Below are positions 7,930-16,992 of a DNA stretch of 40,798 bases, one piece after another. This DNA is from Litorilinea aerophila (GTDB lineage: Bacteria; Chloroflexota; Anaerolineae; Caldilineales; Caldilineaceae), in the NCBI RefSeq assembly GCF_006569185.2, contig NZ_VIGC02000043.1:1-40798 (forward strand), given 5' to 3'. The position numbers were made by a program, and so were the translations under genes. Below the pieces are notes generated by a model. It made no database searches and was not told the origin of the DNA. It saw only the letters and a program-made list of their open reading frames with translations. The stretch's first letter is position 1; each line of letters opens with the position of its first letter.

Positions 7930-9327
7930 ATGTCACAGCCTGTCATTGAAAAGTTCCACGCCCGCCAGGCCCACGTGGCCGTCATCGGGCTCGGCTATGT
8001 CGGCCTCCCCCTGGCCGTCGCCTTTGCCGATGCCGGCTACCAGGTCACCGGCATCGACCTGGACCGGCGCAAGGTGGACGCGATCAACCGGGGCGAGAGC
8101 TACATCGAGGACGTCCCGTCCGAGCGGCTGCAGCAATTGGTCGGTGCGGCAGCGAAGCAACGGGAAGCCGTTTTCCAGTCCCCCCATCCCCCAGTTCCCC
8201 AATCATCCAATCACCCACCCACCGGCTCCCTCCGCGCCACCACCGACTACGGCGTCCTGGCTGAGTGCGACGCGGTCTCCATCTGCGTGCCCACGCCCCT
8301 GAACAAGACCGGCGACCCGGACATCTCCTACATCGTGGCGGCCAGCCAGGCCATCGCCGAATACCTGCACCCGGGCATGGTGGTCGTGCTGGAATCCACC
8401 ACCTACCCGGGCACCACCCGGGAAGTCGTCCTGCCCATCCTGACCGGTCAGGCAGACCGGGAGCGAAGTGCCCAATCCCCTGATCACCCAGCCACCTTGT
8501 CCCCCGGCCAGGACTTCTACCTTGCCTTCTCCCCGGAGCGGGTAGACCCCGGCCGTAAGGACTGGTCCACCCGCAACACGCCCAAGGTCATCGGCGGCAT
8601 CACGCCGGCCTGCCTGGAAGCGGCCGTGGCCTACTACAGCCCGGCCATCGAGACCCTGGTGCCCGTCTCCTCGCCGGAGGCGGCGGAGATGGTCAAGCTC
8701 TTCGAGAACACCTTCCGGGCCGTGAACATCGCCCTGGCCAACGAGCTGCAGCTCATGTGCGACAAGCTGGGCCTGGACGCCTGGGAGATCCTGGAAGCGG
8801 CGGCCACCAAGCCCTTCGGCTTCATGAAGTTCACGCCGGGGCCCGGCCTGGGCGGCCACTGCATCCCCATCGACCCCCAGTATCTCTCCTGGAAGCTGCG
8901 CACCATGCAGTACAACGCCCGCTTCATCCAGCTGGCCAGCGAAATCAACACCGAAATGCCCCGCTACTGGGTGCAGAAGGTCCAGGACGCGCTCAACGAC
9001 GCCGGCAAGCCGGTCAAGGGCAGCCGCATCCTCATCCTGGGCGTGGCCTACAAGAAGGACGTGGACGACCTGCGGGAGTCGCCGGCCCTGGACATCATGC
9101 ACCTGCTAAGCCAGAAGGGCGCAGCTGTCCAGTACCACGACCCCCACGTGCCGACGGTCCACCACGAAGGCCTCCAGCTCCACAGCGTGCCCGACCTGGA
9201 AACGGCCCTGGCCGAGGCAGACTGTACCGTCATCGTCACCGATCACTCTGCCTACGACTGGGCCCTGGTCGCCCGCACAGCCCGCCTGGTGGTGGACGCC
9301 CGCAACGTGCTGCGGAGGATGGGATAG
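7930..9327 (+). CDS. UDP-N-acetylhexosamine 6-dehydrogenase (WecC/WbpA-like) with insertions
   Basis: NAD-dependent nucleotide-sugar dehydrogenase that oxidises C6 of a UDP-sugar to a uronic acid, a precursor for surface polysaccharide. The N-terminal Rossmann motif is VIGLGYVGLPLAVAFADAGY (about 18-37), then VPTPL, and the catalytic Cys lies in GPGLGGHCIPIDPQYLSW at about 313, in the WbpA/WecC form. The C-terminal domain contains ILGVAYKKDVDDLRESPAL. Length is 465 against about 420-435 for the family; the extra residues are two low-complexity stretches, at about 73-99 and 173-194, encoded by DNA of the CCAATCATCCAATCACCC type. A truncated paralogue at the right end (39012-39977) has unrelated insertions in the same two places. 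Ribosome site TTGGAG precedes the ATG. Confidence 0.92.
   Translation: MSQPVIEKFHARQAHVAVIGLGYVGLPLAVAFADAGYQVTGIDLDRRKVDAINRGESYIEDVPSERLQQLVGAAAKQREAVFQSPHPPVPQSSNHPPTGSLRATTDYGVLAECDAVSICVPTPLNKTGDPDISYIVAASQAIAEYLHPGMVVVLESTTYPGTTREVVLPILTGQADRERSAQSPDHPATLSPGQDFYLAFSPERVDPGRKDWSTRNTPKVIGGITPACLEAAVAYYSPAIETLVPVSSPEAAEMVKLFENTFRAVNIALANELQLMCDKLGLDAWEILEAAATKPFGFMKFTPGPGLGGHCIPIDPQYLSWKLRTMQYNARFIQLASEINTEMPRYWVQKVQDALNDAGKPVKGSRILILGVAYKKDVDDLRESPALDIMHLLSQKGAAVQYHDPHVPTVHHEGLQLHSVPDLETALAEADCTVIVTDHSAYDWALVARTARLVVDARNVLRRMG
8146..8226 (+). repeat. In-frame repeat-derived insertion 1 in the dehydrogenase gene
   Basis: DNA here reads CCCCAATCATCCAATCACCCACC and similar. It encodes a Pro/Ser/Gln-rich stretch (VFQSPHPPVPQSSNHPPT) that lies between the NAD-binding half and the LRATTDY segment, where family members run straight through a short loop. 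The reading frame is kept. Confidence 0.6.
8446..8511 (+). repeat. In-frame repeat-derived insertion 2 in the dehydrogenase gene
   Basis: A second tract with CCCAATCCCCTGATCACCCAGCC encodes QADRERSAQSPDHPATLSP between LPIL and the conserved DFYLAFSPERVDPG block. It resembles insertion 1 at the DNA level and also keeps the frame. Confidence 0.5.
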
Positions 9328-10365
<1,038 letters not shown>

Positions 10366-10366
10366 T

Positions 10367-10412
10367 GCGTGGTGCGTAGTGCGTCAGATAGGTCACGTAC
10401 TACGCACCACGT
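10367..10412 (+). repeat. Long hairpin between fcl and fkp
   Basis: Arms GCGTGGTGCGTAGTGCGT (10367-10384) and ACGTACTACGCACCACGT (10395-10412) pair at 16 of 18 positions around a 10-nt loop. The sequence is itself built of GTAGTGCGT units, a dispersed-repeat style. It has no following T-run, so it is a poor intrinsic terminator; it could trim or stabilise mRNA between the two genes. Confidence 0.65.
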
Positions 10413-10455
10413 CTTCCGTTTCGCCCATCCACCGTTTCGTCCATCCACCACCGCC

Positions 10456-13400
10456 ATGACCGGACCATCCCACATCACCCAGGGCCACCGGAGCTTCCTC
10501 CGCCAGGCCCACCTCAACAACTGGCAGCGCTACCTGGCCTCCCTGGGCCGGGCACAGCCCACATCGGCCCTGCCGCCGGCCCGAAGCTGGGATCTCTGCA
10601 TCCTCACGGCCAGCGACGAGGGCCAGGCCGACATGGTGCGCCGCCAGCTGGCCTGGCGCCGGGAGGCTGGCCTCCTGCCCGTGAACACCGACTTTCACGT
10701 GGTGCCCGACCCGGAGGGCCGGCGCATCGGCTCCGGCGGCGCCACCCTGCGCATCCTGGCCAGACTCTTTCGGCCCGAACTGCTCCCACCCCTCACCCGG
10801 GAAAATCCGGCGAACCTGCGGGTCCTGGTCATCCATTCCGGGGGCGACTCCCGGCGTCTGCCCCACTGTTCCGCCACCGGCAAACTCTTTGCCCGGGTCC
10901 CCCGGCAGCTGCCGGACGGCCGCGCCTCCACCATCTTCGACGAATTTCTCATCAATCTGAGCGGCGTGGCCAGCAGCGCCCCGCCCGGCATCCTGCTGGT
11001 CTCTGGGGATGTGCTGCTCCTCTTCGACCACCTCCAGCTCTCCCTGCAGCGCCGGGGTGTCCTGGGCGTATCGGTGGCCGCGTCCCTCTCCGTGGGCACC
11101 CGCCACGGCGTCTACGTGGCCGACGCCCAACCCCATGGCAACACCGCGGCCGTCCGGGCCTTCCTGCACAAGCCCTCCCCAGAGCAGCTCCGCCAGGCTG
11201 GGGCCGTGGCCCCGGACGGGCAGGTGCAGGTGGATACCGGCCTGGTCTGGATGGACGCCGCCACGGCCCGGCGATTTGCCGACCTGACATCCCAGGAGCC
11301 GGTGGCCCGGCTTTGCCGGCTGACGAAAACGGCCACAGACTCTCACGGCCCCCTGCCCCCCCTGAACCTCTACGGGGACCTGCTGTTGCCCCTGGCCCGG
11401 GAGACCCACCTGGAGGCCTACCTGGCGGACGAAAGCGACGGCCCGGCCACGCCAGGCCTCCAGGCCGCCCGCCGGACCATCTGGCAGGAGCTGCGGGGCA
11501 CGCCCTTCTCCGCAGTCAGGCTCCAGCCGGCCGTCTTCGTCCACTTTGGCACCTCGGAAGAATACTGGCGCATGGTGGCCGCCGACCCCGACCTGGCCCA
11601 TACCTGCGGCTGGACGAGCCAGGCCATGGCCTGGCCCCAGGAGCCTGGGCCGGCTGGTGAGCCTCCGGAAGGAGGCTCCCTGTTCCTGATCAACGCCGTG
11701 GTGGAAGGGCCCATCGCCGGGGCAGCCGACGCCCAAGGCCCTGCCCTGGTGGTGGACAGCCACCTGGCCGGGCCCGTCACCCTGGCCGGCCCCGGCATCG
11801 TCGCCGGCCTGCACACGGCCCGCCCGCTCCAGTTGCCCCCGGGCCTGGTCCTGCACCAGCTCCCGGTGGACGGCGGCGTCGTCACCCGGCTCTTCGGCCT
11901 GTACGACGACCCCAAACGGCCGTGGGACGACCCGGCCGCCACCTTCCTCAACCGTCCCTGGGCGGCGTGGCTGGCCGGGCTGGATCTGCCGCCGGAAGTC
12001 ATCTGGCCGGGCATCTCCCCCGAGGCACGCACCCTCTGGAACGCCCGGCTCTACCCCCGCACCGGGGACCGGGAGGAGAGCCTGTGGCTGACCCTGGGCC
12101 TCCTGGAAGCGATAGCATCGGCTACCCCGGACCCGGCCTGGCGGGCCCGCTGGGAAGCCCAGCCCCGCCTCTCCCTGGCCGAAAGCTTCGTCCAGGCCGA
12201 CGGCCAGCGCATCCTGGACGAAATGGCCGCGGTGGAAGACCGGGTCATGGCCCATCGCACCTTCGCCGCCATGGCGGCCGAACGGCCCGCCTCCGAGATC
12301 GCGCAGCTATTTCACAGCGGCGGCGAAGCGCGGCCCGGGCGACGCCGGCTGCTGGAACGCTGGCTGGCCGAGGCCGATCCCCTGCTCCAAATGCGGGGCT
12401 ACAAGGCCCTGGCCGTGGCCACCGGAGAGGGGCACTGGGAAGATCGGGCGTTCGGCGTGCTGGCCGGGCTGATCCAGGACGACGTCCGCGGGCACCGCAG
12501 GCCGGGCCGGCCTCCTGTCCCAGCCACCGGCCACGGCCACGCCGTCCGGGTGGCTGCGGCGGCCCGCATCGACTTTGGCGGCGGCTGGACCGACACGCCC
12601 CCCTACAGCATCGAGCGGGGCGGCACCGTCCTCAACGGCGCCATCACCCTCCACGGAGCCCACCCCATCGTGGCCGAGGCCGCCTGGCTGCCCGAGCCCC
12701 GGCTCGTCCTGGAAAGCCGGGACATCGGCGAGTCGGTGGTCCTGGAGGCCGCCGGCGAGGCGCTAGACTACGCGAACCCGGCCGATCCCTTCGCCCTGCT
12801 CAAGGCCGCCCTGGTCCTGAAAGGACTGGTCCCTGAAGACGCTTCCCCCCAGATGCCCCTGGCCGAACTCCTTCGGGAGACGGGCGGCGTGCGCCTCAGC
12901 ACCCAGACCCACATTCCCCGGGGCTCGGGATTGGGCACCAGCTCCATCATGGCCGGCGCGTTGCTGGCCAGCCTGGACCGCCTCCTGGGCCAGGAGAGCA
13001 ACCAGAGCCGGCTCTTCGACGAGGTCCTCTGCCTGGAACAGATGCTGACCACCGGCGGCGGCTGGCAGGACCAGGTGGGCGGCCTGGTGGGCGGCATCAA
13101 GCTAGTGCACACCGCCCCCGGCCTGCCCCAGCGCATCACCGTGGATCCTGTGGCCCTCCCCCCCGCGGTGCAGGAGCAACTCGGCCAGTGCCTGTGCCTG
13201 GTCTACACCGGCCAGCAGCGCCTGGCCAAGAACCTCCTGCGCGCGGTCATGGGCCGCTGGATGGCCCGGGACCCGGAGATGGTCTGGATCCTGGAGGAAA
13301 TTGGCCGGCTGGCCGTGGCCATGCGGGACGCCCTGGCTGCGGGCGACCTGGGCCAGTTTGGCGCCCTGCTGGCCGAGCACTGGGCGCTCAACAAGCGCAT

Positions 13401-13635
13401 GGACCCCGGCTGCACCAACCCGTTCATCGATGAACTCTTCGAGCGGATGACCCCCTACATCCACGGCGGCAAGCTGGCCGGCGCCGGGGGCGGCGGCTTC
13501 GCCCTGGTGCTGGCCCGGGACGGCCAGGCCGCTCGGGAGCTGGCCGCCATGCTCATGGAGCGCTACCAGGGTACCCCGGTGGGGCTGTGGCCCTGCGCCA
13601 TCGCCGCCCAGGGCCTGGTCTGTTCTGTCCCATAA
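10456..13635 (+). CDS. fkp: Bifunctional fucokinase / GDP-fucose pyrophosphorylase (Fkp-like)
   Basis: Large two-domain enzyme that in Bacteroides and plants phosphorylates L-fucose and then makes GDP-L-fucose. The ATG at 10456 is chosen because the sequence before it is hairpin repeat; this gives 1059 residues. The N-terminal guanylyltransferase domain shows GSGGATLRILARLF and HSGGDSRRLPHCSATGKLF (about 90-150). The C-terminal GHMP kinase domain (from about 700) shows RIDFGGGWTDTPPYS, the ATP-binding IPRGSGLGTSSIMAGALLASL-type motif 2, and motif 3 KLAGAGGGGFALVL. Both active regions look intact. It follows the GDP-fucose-synthase-like gene by about 90 nt and probably ends the operon. A related sugar such as D-arabinose or a heptose cannot be excluded as substrate. 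Confidence 0.9.
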   Translation: MTGPSHITQGHRSFLRQAHLNNWQRYLASLGRAQPTSALPPARSWDLCILTASDEGQADMVRRQLAWRREAGLLPVNTDFHVVPDPEGRRIGSGGATLRILARLFRPELLPPLTRENPANLRVLVIHSGGDSRRLPHCSATGKLFARVPRQLPDGRASTIFDEFLINLSGVASSAPPGILLVSGDVLLLFDHLQLSLQRRGVLGVSVAASLSVGTRHGVYVADAQPHGNTAAVRAFLHKPSPEQLRQAGAVAPDGQVQVDTGLVWMDAATARRFADLTSQEPVARLCRLTKTATDSHGPLPPLNLYGDLLLPLARETHLEAYLADESDGPATPGLQAARRTIWQELRGTPFSAVRLQPAVFVHFGTSEEYWRMVAADPDLAHTCGWTSQAMAWPQEPGPAGEPPEGGSLFLINAVVEGPIAGAADAQGPALVVDSHLAGPVTLAGPGIVAGLHTARPLQLPPGLVLHQLPVDGGVVTRLFGLYDDPKRPWDDPAATFLNRPWAAWLAGLDLPPEVIWPGISPEARTLWNARLYPRTGDREESLWLTLGLLEAIASATPDPAWRARWEAQPRLSLAESFVQADGQRILDEMAAVEDRVMAHRTFAAMAAERPASEIAQLFHSGGEARPGRRRLLERWLAEADPLLQMRGYKALAVATGEGHWEDRAFGVLAGLIQDDVRGHRRPGRPPVPATGHGHAVRVAAAARIDFGGGWTDTPPYSIERGGTVLNGAITLHGAHPIVAEAAWLPEPRLVLESRDIGESVVLEAAGEALDYANPADPFALLKAALVLKGLVPEDASPQMPLAELLRETGGVRLSTQTHIPRGSGLGTSSIMAGALLASLDRLLGQESNQSRLFDEVLCLEQMLTTGGGWQDQVGGLVGGIKLVHTAPGLPQRITVDPVALPPAVQEQLGQCLCLVYTGQQRLAKNLLRAVMGRWMARDPEMVWILEEIGRLAVAMRDALAAGDLGQFGALLAEHWALNKRMDPGCTNPFIDELFERMTPYIHGGKLAGAGGGGFALVLARDGQAARELAAMLMERYQGTPVGLWPCAIAAQGLVCSVP

Positions 13636-13837
13636 CGACGCCCCAAAGTGGGCGTAACGGGGAGCCCCCTCTCGACGTATCCCCCAAGGGGCGACGCCCA
13701 CCGAAAACACAACGGCTCATCTCCCCAATGGGTGCGAGCCGGCTCGGTTCCCTGCGAACCCGGGCTGGGTAGCGCCCATTTGTGGTAGATGATGTGGTAG
13801 ATGAGCCAACACAATCACGACACCGACAGAAGGCGAC

Positions 13838-15592
13838 ATGCAGACTTCACAACGACCCCGCTGGCTCGTGGCCCTGCTCCTGGGCCTGCTGGCCCTGGGA
13901 TGGGCCGGCCATGGGCCGGTGCCTGTCCTTGCCCAACAGATCGGCCAACCGGCCGGGACGGCGATCCACCTGCCCCTCCAGTGGAACGGCCCGGACACCA
14001 TCCCCGCCGCCGAGCTGGCCACGGCCGCGCCCCCCCTCCAGGCGGTGGCCGTGCAGGGGGATTTCCAGATCCAGCACATCCCGGATCCAGACGGCGACAT
14101 ACTGCGGGTGCTGCCCGGGCCTGCGCCCCAGGCCGGAACGGAGCGAAGCGTCTTCCTGGCCTGGCCCCTGCCGGACCCGGACGCCGGCTTCGACGTGCCC
14201 GCCGGCCGGGCCATCACCCTGACCGTCTCCGCGCGCCTCTTCTCGCCCCCGGAAGGCGCCCGGCTGACTATTCAGGAACAGGGGGAGGCGTGGTCCAGCA
14301 GCAGCGTCGCCATGGACGGCATCCAGTGGACCACCTACACCGTCCGCCGGGCCATCGGAGACGGCGCCGCTGCGGTGCAGATGGGCATCGTCTGGCGCCC
14401 CACCCTGGACAACGCCTGGCTGGAACTGCGCAACCTGCAGGTGGAGATAGGCCCGCCGGGCCTGACGGTACCCCTGGAGCTCCTCTCGCCCACAGACACG
14501 CCCACACCGCCGCCCCCCCCCACGCCCACGCCGACGGCCACTGCCGCGCCGACCGAGCCACCAGCCCAGGAGGAAGCCCCCACCCCGATCCTCCTGGTGG
14601 TCACCTCCACCCCCACGCCGGCCGACGTCTTCGAAGCCGCCACCCGGGTGGCCCAGGCCACGGAATGGGCCCGCATCCTGGGCACAGCCACGCCCACGCC
14701 GCCCAACATGGTGACCGCCACCTTCACCCCCACGCCGGTTATCGTCACCAACACGCCCACGCCGGGCAACCCGGCCACGGCCACCTACGTGGCCCTGCTG
14801 GCCACGGCCCAGGCCGTCACCACCGGCACGGCCACCCCCTTCCCGCCGAACGCGGTGGTGCTGGTGGCCACCGACACGCCGACACCCACGCCCAGGCCGG
14901 CCCAGGGGCGCCCCACCCCCACGCCCACGCCCATCTTCGTCTACCTCGAAGATCTGCGGCCCACGCCCGTGCCCACGGCCACGCCCCCCTTCCCGGAGGC
15001 GCTCCAGGGCAAGATCCTCTTCCTGTCGGACATGTTCGGCACCACCCGGCGGCCCAACGCCTTCGTCATCAACCCGGACGGCACGGGCCTGGCCCTCCTG
15101 ACCAGTCGCCATTTCTACGACCGGGCCAAAGCCCGGGATGCCTACTCGGCCGACCGACGCTTCTACGCCTATGCCCTGCGGGAACATGCCAACGGCCAGG
15201 CTGGCCTGGTTCAGCTCTTCTACGACGACGCCCTGTACGGCAGCAGCCGCCACCAGCTCACCTACTTCGGCGTGGGCACTGCGTGGGCGCCGGCCTGGTC
15301 GCCCGTGGATGAGGTGGTGGCCCTGGTCTCCAGCGAAAGCGCCAACGACGAGATCTGGCTGGTGCGCCGCAACGAGTGGCCGCCCCGGCAGCTCACCCAC
15401 AACGAATGGGAATGGGACCACAGCCCCAGCTTCTCGCCCGACGGCAGCCAGATCGTCTTCGCCTCCAACCGGGTGTCGGGCCTGCGCCAGCTCTGGATCA
15501 TGGATGCAGACGGTAGCAACCCCAGGCAGCTCACCTTCCTGCTGCCGTACGAGGCGTGGGATCCGGTGTGGGTGAAGTACACGGACGATTGA
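13838..15592 (+). CDS. Secreted TolB-like beta-propeller protein with Thr-Pro linker
   Basis: Predicted exported protein of 584 residues. A signal peptide is clear: RPRWLVALLLGLLALGWAGH followed by VLAQQ. A beta-rich N-terminal region (about 35-215) is not recognised. Then comes a linker of about 170 residues full of TPTP repeats (for example PTPPPPPTPTPTATA). The C-terminal part (about 390-580) has WD40/TolB-like PD40 repeats, with VINPDGTGLALLTSR, PAWSPVDEVVALVSS, PSFSPDGSQIVFASNR and WIMDADGSNPRQLTF. Such Thr-Pro linkers followed by propellers are common in Chloroflexota exported proteins. Ligand and function are unknown. The start has AGAAGGCG upstream. It begins about 200 nt after fkp, so it is probably a separate unit. 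Confidence 0.8.
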   Translation: MQTSQRPRWLVALLLGLLALGWAGHGPVPVLAQQIGQPAGTAIHLPLQWNGPDTIPAAELATAAPPLQAVAVQGDFQIQHIPDPDGDILRVLPGPAPQAGTERSVFLAWPLPDPDAGFDVPAGRAITLTVSARLFSPPEGARLTIQEQGEAWSSSSVAMDGIQWTTYTVRRAIGDGAAAVQMGIVWRPTLDNAWLELRNLQVEIGPPGLTVPLELLSPTDTPTPPPPPTPTPTATAAPTEPPAQEEAPTPILLVVTSTPTPADVFEAATRVAQATEWARILGTATPTPPNMVTATFTPTPVIVTNTPTPGNPATATYVALLATAQAVTTGTATPFPPNAVVLVATDTPTPTPRPAQGRPTPTPTPIFVYLEDLRPTPVPTATPPFPEALQGKILFLSDMFGTTRRPNAFVINPDGTGLALLTSRHFYDRAKARDAYSADRRFYAYALREHANGQAGLVQLFYDDALYGSSRHQLTYFGVGTAWAPAWSPVDEVVALVSSESANDEIWLVRRNEWPPRQLTHNEWEWDHSPSFSPDGSQIVFASNRVSGLRQLWIMDADGSNPRQLTFLLPYEAWDPVWVKYTDD

Positions 15593-15630
15593 GGACGATG
15601 GGGCTTGAGTCCGACTGGTCCATGGGTTAG

Positions 15631-15703
15631 AATGCAGGCAGAAACGAGCGCTCGGTCGTCTCTAGACGGCTACCGTCCTGACCAGTTCCGGAGGCAGAAG
15701 ATC
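15631..15703 (+). promoter_or_regulatory. TA leader copy 1 with hairpin
   Basis: The 73 bases before the UPF0175 start resemble the 73 bases before the nucleotidyltransferase at 16292 at about 70% of positions, with no gap. Both begin AATGCAG, contain a stem G(T/C)CGTC-N4-GACGGC, and end CCGGAGGCAGAAGA(T/C)CATGCCCATC, which includes the ribosome site and the first codons. The stem is kept while its loop differs (TCTA here). Confidence 0.6.
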
Positions 15704-15952
15704 ATGCCCATCGTGGTTGAATATCCTTCATCCCTTCCCGATGCCCTGCAGCAATCGCGTGAGGAGTTCGAGCAAGAAGCCAGGATGGCCATGGCCGTTA
15801 AACTGTTCGAACTGAAACGGATTTCTTCCGGTATGGCTGCTCAGATGGCCGGCGTTGACCGGGTGACTTTCCTGCTGAATTTGCATCGCTATGGAGTACC
15901 GATGATCGATCTGGACGAGGAAGAGCTGCACGCCGACGTGGCCAATGCCTGA
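15704..15952 (+). CDS. UPF0175 family protein (probable antitoxin)
   Basis: An 82-residue UPF0175 protein, a family usually found as the antitoxin beside a DUF3368 PIN-like toxin. The helix-turn-helix-like core is seen in LFELKRISSGMAAQMAGVDRVTFLLNLHRYGVPMIDLDEEEL. The start ATG at 15704 has GGAGG at good spacing. The next gene, a DUF3368 remnant, overlaps it by 8 nt, so the operon order is the expected one. The leader in front is shared with the module at 16292 and may carry the autoregulatory site. Confidence 0.8.
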   Translation: MPIVVEYPSSLPDALQQSREEFEQEARMAMAVKLFELKRISSGMAAQMAGVDRVTFLLNLHRYGVPMIDLDEEELHADVANA

Positions 15953-16211
15953 AGCACAAGAAATCGTCATTATGGCATTAGACGAGAAGCTGCCCACGGT
16001 CTGCATTGATGAGGCGGTAGGACGACGGATCGCCCGGTTGAGCGGGCTGTCCGTCACTGGCTCCGTTGGCATCTTGCTGCGGGCGAAGCGAGAAGGACAT
16101 ATGGGGGAGATACGCCACGCCATTCAACGGATGCAAGCCCACGGCATTTGGCTAAGTCAACGGGTGATTCACTTTGCCCTCCGCCAGGCAGGAGAGCTGA
16201 AGAAAGGGTGA
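15945..16211 (+). pseudogene. DUF3368 PIN-like toxin, N-terminal half missing
   Basis: 88 residues corresponding only to the C-terminal half of a DUF3368 (PIN-fold RNase-like) protein, normally about 155-165 residues. The remaining part starts at the EAQEIVIMALDEKL helix (usually GEAEAIALALE), then VCIDEAVGRRIARLSGLSVTGSVGILLRAK, and ends HGIWLSQRVIHFALRQAGEL. The segment with the first catalytic Asp (typically DTSPL near the N-terminus) is absent. The open frame is otherwise clean and begins exactly at the antitoxin's end, so the deletion joined the toxin's second half to the overlapping start. Probably inactive; a small functional protein is possible. Confidence 0.65.
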
Positions 16212-16218
16212 AAGGTAG

Positions 16219-16291
16219 AATGCAGACAGAAGCGGCGGTGCGGCCGTCCAGGGACGGCCACTGCCACGATTGACTCCGGAGGCAGAAGACC
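16219..16291 (+). promoter_or_regulatory. TA leader copy 2 with hairpin
   Basis: Second copy of the leader seen at 15631-15703, same length to the start codon. The stem here is GGCCGTC-CAGG-GACGGCC, seven base pairs. At the second position of the shared six-pair stem copy 1 has T-G where this copy has C-G, so pairing is preserved. Confidence 0.6.
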
Positions 16292-16684
16292 ATGCCCATC
16301 CGCCCGTTAGACAAGACCGTCATCTCCTGGCCTGATCGGCAAAGCGTTGACCGGGCTGTGCGCCGCTGGGCGGCTGAAATTGGCCGGCAGCGGCCCGAGG
16401 TGGTGTGCATCGGCTACTTCGGCTCCTATGCCCGGGGCGACTGGGGGGTGGGTAGCGACCTGGACATCGTGCTCGTGGTGAAGGGCATGGCCCCGCCTCC
16501 CATTAGCCGGTCGCTGGGCTGGGACACCCGGACATTGCCCGTACCGGCGGACGTGCTCGTCTACACCGTCGAAGAGTGGCAACGTCTCCAGCAGGAAGAG
16601 GGCCGCTTTGCAGCCACCTTGACGCAGGAAACGGTCTGGGTCTACCCTGGTGGCCGAACACCTGAGGAAAAGGGTGAATCATAG
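16292..16684 (+). CDS. MNT-type nucleotidyltransferase (antitoxin of broken HEPN pair)
   Basis: Nucleotidyltransferase of 130 residues with the active-site motif GYFGSYARGDWGVGSDLDIV at about 49-68 and a later acidic strand PADVLVYTVEEW. The architecture matches the MNT half of MNT/HEPN modules. Its stop codon directly abuts the ATG of a HEPN gene at 16685 that is now broken, so the antitoxin-like enzyme outlives its partner. The leader is shared with the UPF0175 module upstream. The gene itself looks intact. Whether it has another substrate is unknown. Confidence 0.8.
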   Translation: MPIRPLDKTVISWPDRQSVDRAVRRWAAEIGRQRPEVVCIGYFGSYARGDWGVGSDLDIVLVVKGMAPPPISRSLGWDTRTLPVPADVLVYTVEEWQRLQQEEGRFAATLTQETVWVYPGGRTPEEKGES

Positions 16685-16829
16685 ATGACCAATCGTGCCC
16701 TGGACTGGTTGCGCCAGGCGAAGCGAGATTCCGAATGGATTTGCAGAGGGCGCGCCCTACGAACACTACGGCGACCGGCAGAGTCAGCAGGCGATTGGGT
16801 ATGCCCAGGCCATCCTCGCCTTTGTCTAG
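16685..16829 (+). pseudogene. HEPN-domain gene with core deleted and frameshifted
   Basis: The gene opens with MTNRALDWLRQAKRDSEW, the typical start of MNT-associated HEPN proteins. It then jumps to another frame that reads GAPYEHYGDRQSQQAIGYAQAILAFV and stops at 16829, which is the typical HEPN C-terminus. Roughly 70-80 residues are missing, including the segment where the RX4-6H RNase motif should lie. In the original frame the reading runs on into unrelated sequence and the adjacent MITE. Confidence 0.75.
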
Positions 16830-16839
16830 ACACAGATAA

Positions 16840-16970
16840 CCTGAACGATGGGTGTATTTCAACTTTGGGGCAAGCGGGCGGGGCAAGCCCCGCCCCTACC
16901 GGATCTGCCCGCACCAGGTGTCGGTAGGGTCTGAATTCTGCCCCCAACTTGAACTACACCCCTGAACGAT
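16840..16970. mobile_element. 111-bp MITE with 10-bp target site duplication
   Basis: The element at 16850-16960 has imperfect terminal inverted repeats of about 21 bp: GGTGTATTTCAACTTTGGGGC at the left and, reading the other strand, GGTGTAGTTCAAGTTGGGGGC at the right (18 of 21 match). It is flanked on both sides by the identical decamer CCTGAACGAT (16840-16849 and 16961-16970), a probable target duplication. Inside is a strong hairpin, GGGCGGGG/CCCCGCCC with a 4-nt centre (16876-16895). There is no coding capacity, so it would need a transposase supplied in trans. Confidence 0.75.
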
Positions 16971-16992
16971 CCAGGAGACAGCTCAGTTAGCC

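Noticed and set aside
10393-12255. A 620-codon minus-strand open frame opposite fkp
   Set aside because: It is a shadow of the bifunctional kinase/pyrophosphorylase gene, with glycine- and valine-rich reading and no motifs.
13636-13837. Inverted repeats after fkp (GCCC...GGGC) considered as a terminator
   Set aside because: Stems are short (about six pairs) and no T-run follows, so a terminator cannot be supported.
13801-15312. A 503-codon plus-strand frame, and a 524-codon minus frame, over the secreted propeller gene
   Set aside because: Both are alternative readings of the Thr-Pro linker DNA, giving His/Pro/Arg- or Gly/Arg-rich sequence; the frame with signal peptide and PD40 repeats is the real one.
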